The notes beneath the pieces are model-generated. The model had not been told where the DNA came from. It saw only the letters and a program-made list of their open reading frames with translations, and ran no database searches. This document shows, piece by piece, positions 31,705-38,091 of a DNA stretch of 38,091 bases; position 1 is the first letter of the stretch; each line of letters opens with the position of its first letter. The stretch comes from Chloroflexota bacterium. GTDB taxonomy: Bacteria; Chloroflexota; Dehalococcoidia; Lucifugimonadales; Australimonadaceae. A program made the position numbers and the translations under genes. The stretch spans positions 1 to 38,091 of the forward strand of contig JADFQE010000011.1 in NCBI GenBank assembly GCA_022561985.1. Reading direction: 5' to 3'.

Positions 31705-31786
31705 TCGGGTGAGGCGTTCGTGGATAGGAGCGCCACCAGTACGCGGAACCTGTAGGGCCCGCGCAGAACATGTAGGGAGAGGCAGC

Positions 31787-32143
31787 ATGACAAAGATACT
31801 CATCGTCGACGATGCGGCCTTCATGCGCATGAAGACGAAGAAGTTGCTGGCGGCGATGGGCTACGACGTCGTGGAGGCTTCCAACGGCGCCGAGGCGGTC
31901 GATACGTACAAGCGGACGAAGCCGGACTGCGTGCTGCTCGACATCACGATGCCGGACATGGACGGCCTGACCGCGCTCAAGCTGCTGCTGGCGCTGGACC
32001 CGAACGCGCGCGTGACGATGCTCACCGCGATGGGCCAGCAGACCATCGTGCTCGAAGCGCTGCAGAGCGGGGCCGTGGACTTCATCGTGAAGCCCTTCGA
32101 CTCGGCCCGTGTGCTCGCCGCCGTGGAGAAGATGGTGGCGTGA
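31787..32143 (+). CDS. CheY-like single-domain response regulator
   Basis: This 118-residue receiver has acidic pair D8-D9 (ILIVDDAAFMR), phosphoacceptor D52 (VLLDITMPDMDGLTAL), T80 and K102 (FIVKPFDSARV). It has no output domain. ATG 31787 follows AGGGAGAGGCAGC. The CheC-like protein upstream is its probable phosphatase. Both resemble the CheC/CheY pairs of Gram-positive and Chloroflexota bacteria. Confidence 0.93.
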   Translation: MTKILIVDDAAFMRMKTKKLLAAMGYDVVEASNGAEAVDTYKRTKPDCVLLDITMPDMDGLTALKLLLALDPNARVTMLTAMGQQTIVLEALQSGAVDFIVKPFDSARVLAAVEKMVA

Positions 32144-32160
32144 TGAGCGTGGGGCCGCCC

Positions 32161-32246
32161 TGGCAGCGGCCCGGCCAGCGCGCAACCCCATACGTGTGAA
32201 ACCGACGATCTGCGCTGGCGAGAGGGGGTGAAGGGCGGTGCCCTTC
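32161..32246 (-). repeat. Dispersed repeat copy R8
   Basis: On the minus strand: GAAGGGC-ACC-GCCCTTC (32246-32230), a short spacer, then GCCAGCGC (32219-32212) pairing with GCGCTGGC (32181-32174). It lies between cheY and comM. Confidence 0.7.
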
Positions 32247-32336
32247 CCTGCCACCTGCTGGTTTCGCGGATGCGGTGGTCTGCCTAAGCTCGGTGCATCC
32301 CTCCGACCGCGGGTGCGCGTCGGCCAAGGAGCCCCG

Positions 32337-33363
32337 ATGCTGACCAAGGCGAAGACGTGCGCGCTCGTGGGACTCGGAGGACAGATCGTCGAGGTCGAGG
32401 TCGATATCTCGGCCGGCCTGCCGGCGTTCAACGTCGTGGGCTTGCCGGACACGGCCGTGCAGGAATCGCGCGAGCGCGTGCGTGCGGCGATCCGTAATTC
32501 CGGCTTCGAGTTCCCCATGCGGCGGATCACCGTGAGCCTCGCTCCGGCGGACCTCCCCAAGGCGGGGCCGTCATACGACCTGCCCATCGCCGTCGCCATC
32601 CTCGGCAGCAGCGGACAGCTCGATGCGTCCCTGGAAGACACGGCGCTGCTGGGGGAGCTGTCGCTTGAGGGGCAGCTCCGGCACACCGACGGCGTGCTGC
32701 CGATGGTGGGGCTGGCGCGCGCCCAGGGGCTGTCGACGGTCGCCGTCCCCGAGGCGAACGCCCCCGAGGCGAGCCTGGTGACCGGCCTTGATGTGCTGGG
32801 CGCTGCCTCGCTCGGCCAGCTCGTCGAGCACCTGCGCGGCGGCGAGCGCATCACGCCGTGGACGGAGCCGCCGCCCGCCCTCGGCGAGCCCGGCGAGTAC
32901 GCAGCCGATCTCGTCGACATCCGTGGGCAGGAGCACGCCAAGCGCGCGCTGGAAGTCGCCGCCGCCGGCGGTCACAACATCCTGATGGTCGGCCCACCCG
33001 GCAGCGGCAAGACGCTGCTCGCGCGGGCGCTCCCCTCCATCATGCCGCCGCTGACCCCGGACGAGGCGTTGGAGACGACGAAGGTGTACAGCGTGGCCGG
33101 CCAGCTTCCGAGCAACACGCCGCTCATCACCGCGCGGCCGTTCCGTGCTCCGCACCACACCATCTCGCAGGCGGGCCTGGTCGGCGGCGGCCGCATCCCC
33201 CGGCCGGGCGAGATCTCGCTCAGCCACCGCGGCGTGCTCTTTCTGGACGAGCTCCCCGAGTTCGGTCACAGCGTCCTCGAGGTATTGCGGCAGCCCATCG
33301 AGGACAAGGTCGTCACCATCAGCAGGGCGAACGGGAGCGTCACCTACCCGGCGAACTTGATGG
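32337..33363 (+). pseudogene. comM: comM/yifB (Mg-chelatase-like AAA+ ATPase), 5' part cut by an insertion
   Basis: The N-terminal 342 residues of a ComM/YifB helicase are intact. They include the Lon-protease-like domain ([20 protein letters not shown]), Walker A ([17 protein letters not shown]) and Walker B ([20 protein letters not shown]), up to [12 protein letters not shown], where the family continues with an AAMNPCPCG-type stretch. At about 33363 the homology stops and the frame runs on into DNA antisense to a serine recombinase, ending at 33581. The remaining third of comM should lie beyond the right edge. ComM helps branch migration of incoming DNA in natural transformation, so this cell has probably lost that function. 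ATG 32337 follows AAGGAG. Confidence 0.9.
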
Positions 33364-34911
33364 CTGTAACGCATCCGACACGAACATCGGCGCCGGTACG
33401 GCGAGTGTTACCTGAACGTTGCCGGCGCTGTCGATGCTCACGCGATCGAGAACGAGCCGAAGCACTTCCTGACGCTCGATTGGCGTCAGGGCATCGAGGC
33501 CAGTCTCGACCTCCCGTGCCCAAGTGGCGATGGCCTCCGCGGTCGATTGTTTGTCTTGGAGGGCCCGCCGCTGAACCTTGAGGTGTCCCACGGTGCTACG
33601 GACGCCCTCCAGCCGCTCTACGATGAACTTGCGCTGGCGGTCCAGCTGGGCCTCAGTGAGTTTGCCTTTCGCAAAGTAAGCGATGAGGCGGTCTTCCTCG
33701 GCCTGGATGGTGGACAGCTCCCGCTCGGCACGTGTGATCTCGGCCTCGAGCACCTGTGGGTCCTGCCCCCGGGTCTGGGCCTCCATGCCCTGCACAATCG
33801 TCTCGGGATGTCGGAGGACCCGAGCCACCTCAGCCCACACGAGCTCCTCGATAGGTACGGCCCTGAGGTAGGGGTGCTCACGGCACTGGGTTTTGTGGTG
33901 CAGCATCCCGTGGCAAATGTAGTAGCGAACCGGCTCGGCGTATTCGTAGTGGTACTGCCGGTCACCTCTCCGCACGGTGCTGCGCCGGTTTGTACGGGCC
34001 CCGAACCGGAGGCCGCACTGCTCGCAGAACAGCAGGTGCTGCAGCAGATGGACGACGCGGGTGTTCCGCCTGGCTCGACTGCGTCGTTCTGGCTTGAGCG
34101 ATTGAGCTCGCTGCCAGGTCTCTTCGTCCACGAGCGGCGGTACCGGGATGGGGATCCAGGTGTCACGAGGCTGGTCGAAGTGCTTGCGCCCATCCTCGGT
34201 GAGGATGTGCCGCTGACGGCCGTACCACCATGTGCCCCTGTACGCCTCCTGACCCAGCAGACGCAGCACCCGTGAGGCCGACCAGGAGCCCCATCGGCTC
34301 GCTTTGCGCATCGGCGCGCCGTCGGCCGTTAGCCGCTTGGCGATCGAGTAGGAGCCGAGGTCCTGATGGACGTATTCGTCGAAGACGCGCTGGACGATCC
34401 TCGCTTCGTCGAGATTGATGACCGGCTTGCCATCCTCACCCGTTCGGTAGCCGTAGGGCAGGCTGCCGATGGGGGCTCGGCCGCGCTTGGCCGCCCCACG
34501 TTTCCCGAGGGCCGATCGCTCTCGGAAGTTGTCGATCTCCATCTTGCCGACGGCGGCGTAGATGCTGAAGGTCTTCAGGTCGAGCGTGTCCGTCACTGAC
34601 TCCAGCTCCAGTTGCTTCGCCTCCACCACCTCCATAAGTGCCGCCGCGGGATAGATGCCGCGGCTGAGGCGGTCGGCCTTCCAGCAGAGGATGACGTCGA
34701 ACGCGCCGTCCCGTGCGTCGGTCAGCATGCGCTGGAAGTCGGGCCGCCGCTTCGTCGAACCGGGCGCCACATCCTGGTACCGGGCGACGACCTGATACTC
34801 CCGCCGCTGACAATGGGCCTCCATCTCGGCGAACTGCTCCGCGATCGACACCTTGTTCTCTCCGGCCTGTGCCCTGCTCGACACCCTGGTATATAGCGCC
34901 GCGCGCCTCAT
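33340..34911 (-). CDS. Large serine recombinase (integrase)
   Basis: This 523-residue serine integrase has an N-terminal resolvase domain with nucleophile Ser11 ([12 protein letters not shown]), then [20 protein letters not shown]; a recombinase domain (about 160-270, [30 protein letters not shown]); a zinc ribbon ([14 protein letters not shown], then [14 protein letters not shown]); and a long coiled coil (about 375-450). ATG 34911 follows GAGGAGGG. It is the only recombinase seen in the island and the likely agent of integration into comM. Its last several codons and the TAG stop at 33340 lie in antisense comM sequence, so the attachment site is at or inside its 3' end. Confidence 0.95.
   Translation of the reverse strand: MRRAALYTRVSSRAQAGENKVSIAEQFAEMEAHCQRREYQVVARYQDVAPGSTKRRPDFQRMLTDARDGAFDVILCWKADRLSRGIYPAAALMEVVEAKQLELESVTDTLDLKTFSIYAAVGKMEIDNFRERSALGKRGAAKRGRAPIGSLPYGYRTGEDGKPVINLDEARIVQRVFDEYVHQDLGSYSIAKRLTADGAPMRKASRWGSWSASRVLRLLGQEAYRGTWWYGRQRHILTEDGRKHFDQPRDTWIPIPVPPLVDEETWQRAQSLKPERRSRARRNTRVVHLLQHLLFCEQCGLRFGARTNRRSTVRRGDRQYHYEYAEPVRYYICHGMLHHKTQCREHPYLRAVPIEELVWAEVARVLRHPETIVQGMEAQTRGQDPQVLEAEITRAERELSTIQAEEDRLIAYFAKGKLTEAQLDRQRKFIVERLEGVRSTVGHLKVQRRALQDKQSTAEAIATWAREVETGLDALTPIERQEVLRLVLDRVSIDSAGNVQVTLAVPAPMFVSDALQPSSSPGR
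33355..33375. other. Probable attachment-site junction (att) in comM
   Basis: Family resemblance to ComM ends near 33363, and recombinase-like sequence takes over on the other strand from about 33370. The exact crossover and core dinucleotide cannot be fixed without the other junction, which is outside the window. Confidence 0.6.
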
Positions 34912-34985
34912 GATGCTTCCCTCCTCATTCGTCTGCGCCGTCGTTCGAGTGCATTGGCGGCGTGTCAATCCCTGCCTCAGTCGAT

Positions 34986-35005
34986 CACGTTACGCACGTT
35001 AACGT
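34986..35005. promoter_or_regulatory. CACGTTA repeats and palindrome, candidate operator
   Basis: Two copies of CACGTTA (34986-34992, 34995-35001) are followed by the perfect palindrome ACGTTAACGT (34996-35005), in the short gap between the HTH gene and the recombinase start. Binding by one of the island's HTH proteins is a guess from position. Confidence 0.35.
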
Positions 35006-35030
35006 CAGCCGCTCCCGATAGTAACGGGCC

Positions 35031-35867
35031 TCAGCCCGCGGATGGACACAGGTCGCAGCGCCCGGATGGACGTCCTCGCAGGACCACAGTTTCAGCGAGT
35101 TCCTCGACCTTAGCTCTCGCTGCCTCCAACTCCCGGAGCTGGGCTGGAAGGCCGACGGCTGCAATCCGGTGCAAGACCTGTGTCTGCAACTCCGCTTCCG
35201 GTCGGTCACCTGCTAGACGGGCCAGATCGGCCGGGGATAGCTCGGCCTGCGAGTCCATCGAGGCAAGCACGTCGGAGACGATCGTGGCCGGGTCGGTCTC
35301 ACCGGCTTGTTGGAAGCGGGCCTGACCGAGGAGGCCGTGCACCACGCTGCGCAGCTCCGCTATCTCCACACCGACCTGCAGGTGGCAGCCCGACCAGTCC
35401 TTTACCGCGCGTCGGAGGGCCGGTTCATGCGTGAAGAGAGCGTCGCCGAGTCGCGGGACGACGGCCTCGATCCGGCTCGCGGGTATCAGACGGTCCCCAT
35501 TCAGGACGAACCCCGCCTCGGTCCCAGGGTCGGCGTAGCGCGTGAAGGCGAACAGCACGCGCTGTTCGATGCGTTCCATTGGATTGGCCTCTGATCTGTC
35601 GGCCTTGGCGTCCTCGACCGCCTGCACGACGGAGGAAGCGACGGCGACGAGGTCCCGGAGGTGAGCTCGGTAGAGTTCCTGGTCGACGTGCTGCATTACG
35701 GACGCCCAGTGGGCTTCCTGTCCTCGTTCCTGGGAACGCTTGACCGTGGCCTTCACCGTGCGCGGGTCAAGGTCGAACTCCCGCGCGACCTCGGTGTAGT
35801 TCCCGAGCTCCCTGTACCGGTGGAGGACCTGATCCTTGGTTTCCTGCTTGATCTGCTTGCGGGCCAC
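35031..35867 (-). CDS. Island HTH protein, unknown function
   Basis: This protein of about 278 residues has an N-terminal helix-turn-helix (LHRYRELGNYTEVAREFDLD, then PRTVKATVKRSQE). A long, mostly helical body follows, ending in a helix (LRELEAARAKVEELAETVVL) and a final CxxC (GRCDLCPSAG). The HTH resembles those at the start of transposase-like and phage small-terminase proteins, but no catalytic domain follows. GTG 35867 is preceded by GGAG; a TTG start at 35900 is possible. It lies directly upstream of the recombinase on the same strand, so a role in control of excision or integration is plausible. Confidence 0.7.
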   Translation of the reverse strand: MARKQIKQETKDQVLHRYRELGNYTEVAREFDLDPRTVKATVKRSQERGQEAHWASVMQHVDQELYRAHLRDLVAVASSVVQAVEDAKADRSEANPMERIEQRVLFAFTRYADPGTEAGFVLNGDRLIPASRIEAVVPRLGDALFTHEPALRRAVKDWSGCHLQVGVEIAELRSVVHGLLGQARFQQAGETDPATIVSDVLASMDSQAELSPADLARLAGDRPEAELQTQVLHRIAAVGLPAQLRELEAARAKVEELAETVVLRGRPSGRCDLCPSAG

Positions 35868-35988
35868 AACCGCTCCGTATGCCGTGTGGTCGTTGGTCAA
35901 TCGACACGCCCGTGAGCTACGGTGACATCATGAATGCTAGATTAATGTCCGCTCGCCGTCAATCCATACATATGGTAGATACTTTGCC

Positions 35989-36240
35989 ATGGCGACCGAT
36001 GGCAGTGGCACCGAGGCCCAAGGCCCCGTGAACAAGCGCGTGGTGCGCTTGACCGAGGCGCTCTCCCCGGATGCCCAGCGGCGGCTCGCGCGCGCGCTGG
36101 CCATCGTGTTGCGGGCCGCGGCGCGGCGTATCCCATCGGCCAAGGGGTCAATGGGCGGTGGCGATGAGGGTCCGGATGCGCGATCGGTCCCAGAGCAAGG
36201 CTCGGAGCACGGAGGCAGCGCCGGCGACCCACGAGTGTGA
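35989..36240 (+). CDS. Possible small island protein
   Basis: This 83-residue frame has one well-formed basic amphipathic helix region (LTEALSPDAQRRLARALAIV, then LRAAARRIPSAKG) and a disordered Gly/Ser/Glu tail. There is no clear ribosome site; TAGATACT shortly before the ATG might give a leaderless transcript. No family recognised. Confidence 0.35.
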   Translation: MATDGSGTEAQGPVNKRVVRLTEALSPDAQRRLARALAIVLRAAARRIPSAKGSMGGGDEGPDARSVPEQGSEHGGSAGDPRV

Positions 36241-36316
36241 CCTCGACAGGAACAGCCGACGCCGGAGCCCAGGACCCAATAAACGCTCGCCTCCAGGGCG
36301 ACGACGGAGGTAGTCG

Positions 36317-36847
36317 ATGGCAGCTTCCCGAACGCCACCACCTCAGACGTACGACCAGTTCTACGCGTCGGGTGTGCCGAAGCGCGATGCAAGTATGCGC
36401 CGGACCAAGTTGACAGGGACCGAGGAACGCATCCTGCTGTGGCTCTATTGGCGCGGGGACCATATCGCCGCCATAGCCCGGCAGATGGGCGTCGGGAAGA
36501 CGACCGTCCTTGATCGGATCCACCAGTTGCATGCGTGCCCGAGCATCATCCGCACCACGCGCTTCTACGTGATCACCCAACCACTGGCGGCCCCGGGACG
36601 TCGCAAACGATGGGGCTTCTTTTGCCGTCTGTGCGGGTACCGGGGCGAAGGCCCCCGGCAAGCTGGTCTGGAGCACATCGTCGCTCATTTCTTCACCCGC
36701 GTACGGGCGGCGGAACTCAACGGAAATCAAATCATCGAGTACAAAACTCGCCGGCGCTTGGAGCGATCGGAGCGAGAGGGGTGGCGGGATTACCGGGAGC
36801 AACTCGGCAGGCGCCGAGGATTCTTCAAGCGCCTGCTCGGCTCGTAG
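36317..36847 (+). CDS. HTH plus C2H2-type zinc-finger protein (paralogue 1)
   Basis: This 176-residue basic protein has a helix-turn-helix at about 32-70 (TGTEERILLWLYWRGDHIAA, then GVGKTTVLDRIHQL) followed by one finger, C103-RL-C106-x13-H120-IVA-H124. The spacing C-x2-C-x13-H-x3-H is close to that of classical eukaryotic fingers; bacterial Ros/MucR-type fingers are usually tighter. The C-terminus is strongly basic (RRRLERSEREGWRDYREQL). GGAGGTAG precedes the ATG. A smaller protein of the same plan is encoded 133 bases downstream. A DNA-binding regulator or directionality factor of the element is inferred. Confidence 0.75.
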   Translation: MAASRTPPPQTYDQFYASGVPKRDASMRRTKLTGTEERILLWLYWRGDHIAAIARQMGVGKTTVLDRIHQLHACPSIIRTTRFYVITQPLAAPGRRKRWGFFCRLCGYRGEGPRQAGLEHIVAHFFTRVRAAELNGNQIIEYKTRRRLERSEREGWRDYREQLGRRRGFFKRLLGS

Positions 36848-36980
36848 GTCGTCGCTAACGGACCGCCCACGCCCGCGTGATCCATGGGCTCCCCGGGGCG
36901 AGCGATAGGGCGGCCACGGAACCTTGGGTTTCCATCAACGGGATTCAAAAAACGCACGTCGAGGATAGCGAGGTGCCGAA

Positions 36981-37340
36981 ATGATGAAGAGGCAGGTCTA
37001 CAGGGAAATCACCGCGGGGACGCCGCTCGGGCATCGCCAAATGGGACTGCGCCTCACCAGCCACGACAAGACATTCATATTATGGGGCCGGTACGAAGGC
37101 CTTACGATGCGTACGATCTCAGAGCTTCTGCCCGCTGCGCACAGCACCGTCAACGCCTACCTCACCCGCGTCCGTAAAAACCCCCGTATCGCGCTCGAGC
37201 TGCGGCTCTACCAGCGCTTGAGCCGAAACCGGCTCAAATGCGGGTTCTGCGGAGACATCCGAGCCAACGAACCCGCAATCGGGCGCCACGTCCTGGCTCA
37301 CTTCCTCCCATATGAAGTCGCCCGTGACACGGAACTGTGA
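36981..37340 (+). CDS. HTH plus C2H2-type zinc-finger protein (paralogue 2)
   Basis: This 119-residue protein has the same order as its neighbour: helix-turn-helix (LTSHDKTFILWGRYEGLTMR, then ISELLPAAHSTVNAYLTRV, about 25-64), a linker helix, then C87-GF-C90-x12-H103-VLA-H107. The finger spacing C-x2-C-x12-H-x3-H matches the classical C2H2 consensus exactly. GAGGTG stands before the ATG. The two share the motif CGxxG/R...H-x-x-AHF around the finger but differ widely elsewhere, so the duplication is old or they were acquired separately. Confidence 0.75.
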   Translation: MMKRQVYREITAGTPLGHRQMGLRLTSHDKTFILWGRYEGLTMRTISELLPAAHSTVNAYLTRVRKNPRIALELRLYQRLSRNRLKCGFCGDIRANEPAIGRHVLAHFLPYEVARDTEL

Positions 37341-37354
37341 GGGAGCAGGTGCTG

Positions 37355-37549
37355 ATGACATGGCGGACAGGTGGAGTGCGCGGCAGCGGCTGTCGGATAG
37401 CACTCCCACTCGCTGGCTCTTGGATTGCCACCCAACCGGGGTCCGTCGTGTGCGGTGCCATCGTGTGCGGTGCCATCGTGTGCGGTGCCTTCGAGCGCAG
37501 TGCACTGACCTTCGATCCCCAGAGCTTGGCCCGGCCGCGGTCTGGATAG
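37355..37549 (+). CDS. Possible small ORF with VCGAI repeats
   Basis: A 64-codon frame starts at ATG 37355 after GGGAGCAGGTGCTG. It contains PLAGSWIATQPGSVVCGAIV and a threefold pentapeptide from a 15-bp tandem repeat. It could be a short hydrophobic peptide, or noncoding. The rest of the 344-base tract up to 37684 shows only a 14-bp palindrome CAGGAGCGCTCCTG (37591-37604). Confidence 0.3.
   Translation: MTWRTGGVRGSGCRIALPLAGSWIATQPGSVVCGAIVCGAIVCGAFERSALTFDPQSLARPRSG
37446..37490. repeat. 15-bp tandem repeat, three units
   Basis: Unit TCGTGTGCGGTGCCA starts at 37446, 37461 and 37476; the third differs in its last base. The length is a multiple of three, so all frames stay open through it. 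Confidence 0.9.
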
Positions 37550-37684
37550 TCAGCGGCCGGGCGCTCCTGGCCGGTGAGACAGCGGGCGCGCAGGAGCGCT
37601 CCTGACGAGATGAAGACGCACGTCGTGTCGATCTTTCAGTTCAATCCTCGAGCACGACGTCGTGAGCAGAAGTCCAAGTAAGAG

Positions 37685-38091
37685 CTAGGTCCATTCCGGA
37701 AGCAGCTTGGGGAGCGCCGACTCCATCTCCGCGGTCACACGCGTGACCGCCATTTGGAACTCGGTTCCAAGCTTCTTGGGATCAACGCGCAGGGGCTTCT
37801 TGGTTCGGAGCGGATCCTTGAACCCACTGTACGCACGGGTCGCCAGCCGTACATCGCTCACCACATTCGCGGCCTGGCGCACGGCGGTCGACAACGCCGT
37901 CTGCCCAGCCGCCTGATAGGTCTCTCCCCGCCAGACCACGCCAACGTAGTACCGACGAGGGGCGGACAAGGCGATCAAGGCCCATATCGCGATAGCAGCA
38001 GCCGCTCCCCCTGCGATTCCGAGTCGGCTGCCGGGGTCGTCGCCGGACAGCGCGACCGCAACGCCCACACCTACTCCGACAGCGAACGTGA
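37685..38091 (-). CDS. Membrane protein, N-terminus beyond right edge
   Basis: The frame is open to the right edge. The visible part has a hydrophobic stretch TFAVGVGVGVAVALSG, a second one GIAGGAAAAIAIWALIALS, then a soluble basic region (RRYYVGVVWRGETYQAAGQT) and a helical C-terminus ending LPKLLPEWT. A GTG at 38068 could be a start, but the first helix would be lost. I do not recognise a family. It is probably an element gene, on the opposite strand to the zinc-finger genes. Confidence 0.6.
   Translation of the reverse strand, partial: TFAVGVGVGVAVALSGDDPGSRLGIAGGAAAAIAIWALIALSAPRRYYVGVVWRGETYQAAGQTALSTAVRQAANVVSDVRLATRAYSGFKDPLRTKKPLRVDPKKLGTEFQMAVTRVTAEMESALPKLLPEWT

Larger units (their letters stand above)
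33364..38091. mobile_element. Integrated element in comM (left part; continues past right edge)
   Basis: It starts at the comM junction with a large serine recombinase and includes an HTH protein, two HTH-zinc-finger paralogues, small ORFs and a membrane protein. Compared with the left 33 kb it looks less GC-rich and contains none of the dispersed CAAGGGC hairpin repeats. No phage structural, conjugation or defence gene is visible in the part shown, so its type (integrative element or prophage) is open. Confidence 0.75.

Noticed and set aside
37446-37490. Possible CRISPR array
   Set aside because: Units are 15 bp, directly tandem and without spacers.

Overview
The window is GC-rich, densely coded bacterial DNA. 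It carries a complete set of deazaflavin (F420) side-chain and chromophore genes (cofG, cofH, cofD, cofC) and a two-operon type IV pilus cluster. It also holds a catabolic assortment: two Amidohydro_2 proteins, a Rieske protein, a luciferase-like F420 oxidoreductase, a thiamine-diphosphate enzyme, a 2-hydroxyacid dehydrogenase, a CoA-transferase and a CoxG-like protein. This mix is what I would expect from a Chloroflexota bacterium of the Dehalococcoidia/SAR202 type. That placement is inference from gene content; there is no rRNA or other marker gene.

Layout. 1-7047 (minus strand): LuxR-type regulator, unknown protein, PilB, PilC, PilO-like, a PilM-PilN fusion, and the 5' end of a major prepilin running off the left edge. 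7208-7912 (plus): an orphan OmpR-type response regulator divergent from the LuxR gene. 7970-10109 (minus): three overlapping minor-pilin genes, the last being a PilX-like protein fused to DUF11-like surface domains. 10232-20796: CoxG-like protein, amidohydrolase, TPR protein, tRNA-Thr(CGT), a nucleotidyl cyclase whose frame is interrupted by a UGA exactly where a zinc-ribbon cysteine is expected, a dehydrogenase/ThDP/cupin operon, a Rieske-oxygenase-like protein that has lost its key iron ligands, a second amidohydrolase and a small membrane protein. 21005-25965: cofG-cofH and cofD-cofC, separated by a VapBC-like toxin-antitoxin pair. 26309-32143: F420-dependent oxidoreductase, DtxR-family regulator, esterase, stand-alone RAM-domain protein, CoA-transferase A/B, CheC-like and CheY-like proteins.

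At about 33.36 kb the comM/yifB gene is cut by an integrated element that continues to the right edge. Its first gene is a large serine recombinase whose stop codon lies in antisense comM DNA. Behind it are an HTH protein, two paralogous HTH plus C2H2-zinc-finger proteins, small ORFs and a membrane protein. The element looks less GC-rich and lacks the dispersed repeats seen in the host part.

The strongest unexplained signals are: (i) a MITE-like repeat family, full length about 142-145 bp with 23-bp terminal inverted repeats that are themselves hairpins, which sits at gene 3' ends and writes the C-termini of four proteins; (ii) the Rieske protein with a CxH/CxxC cluster motif and Arg in place of both mononuclear-iron His; (iii) the C-x-x-UGA cyclase; (iv) the HTH/C2H2 finger pair in the comM island.
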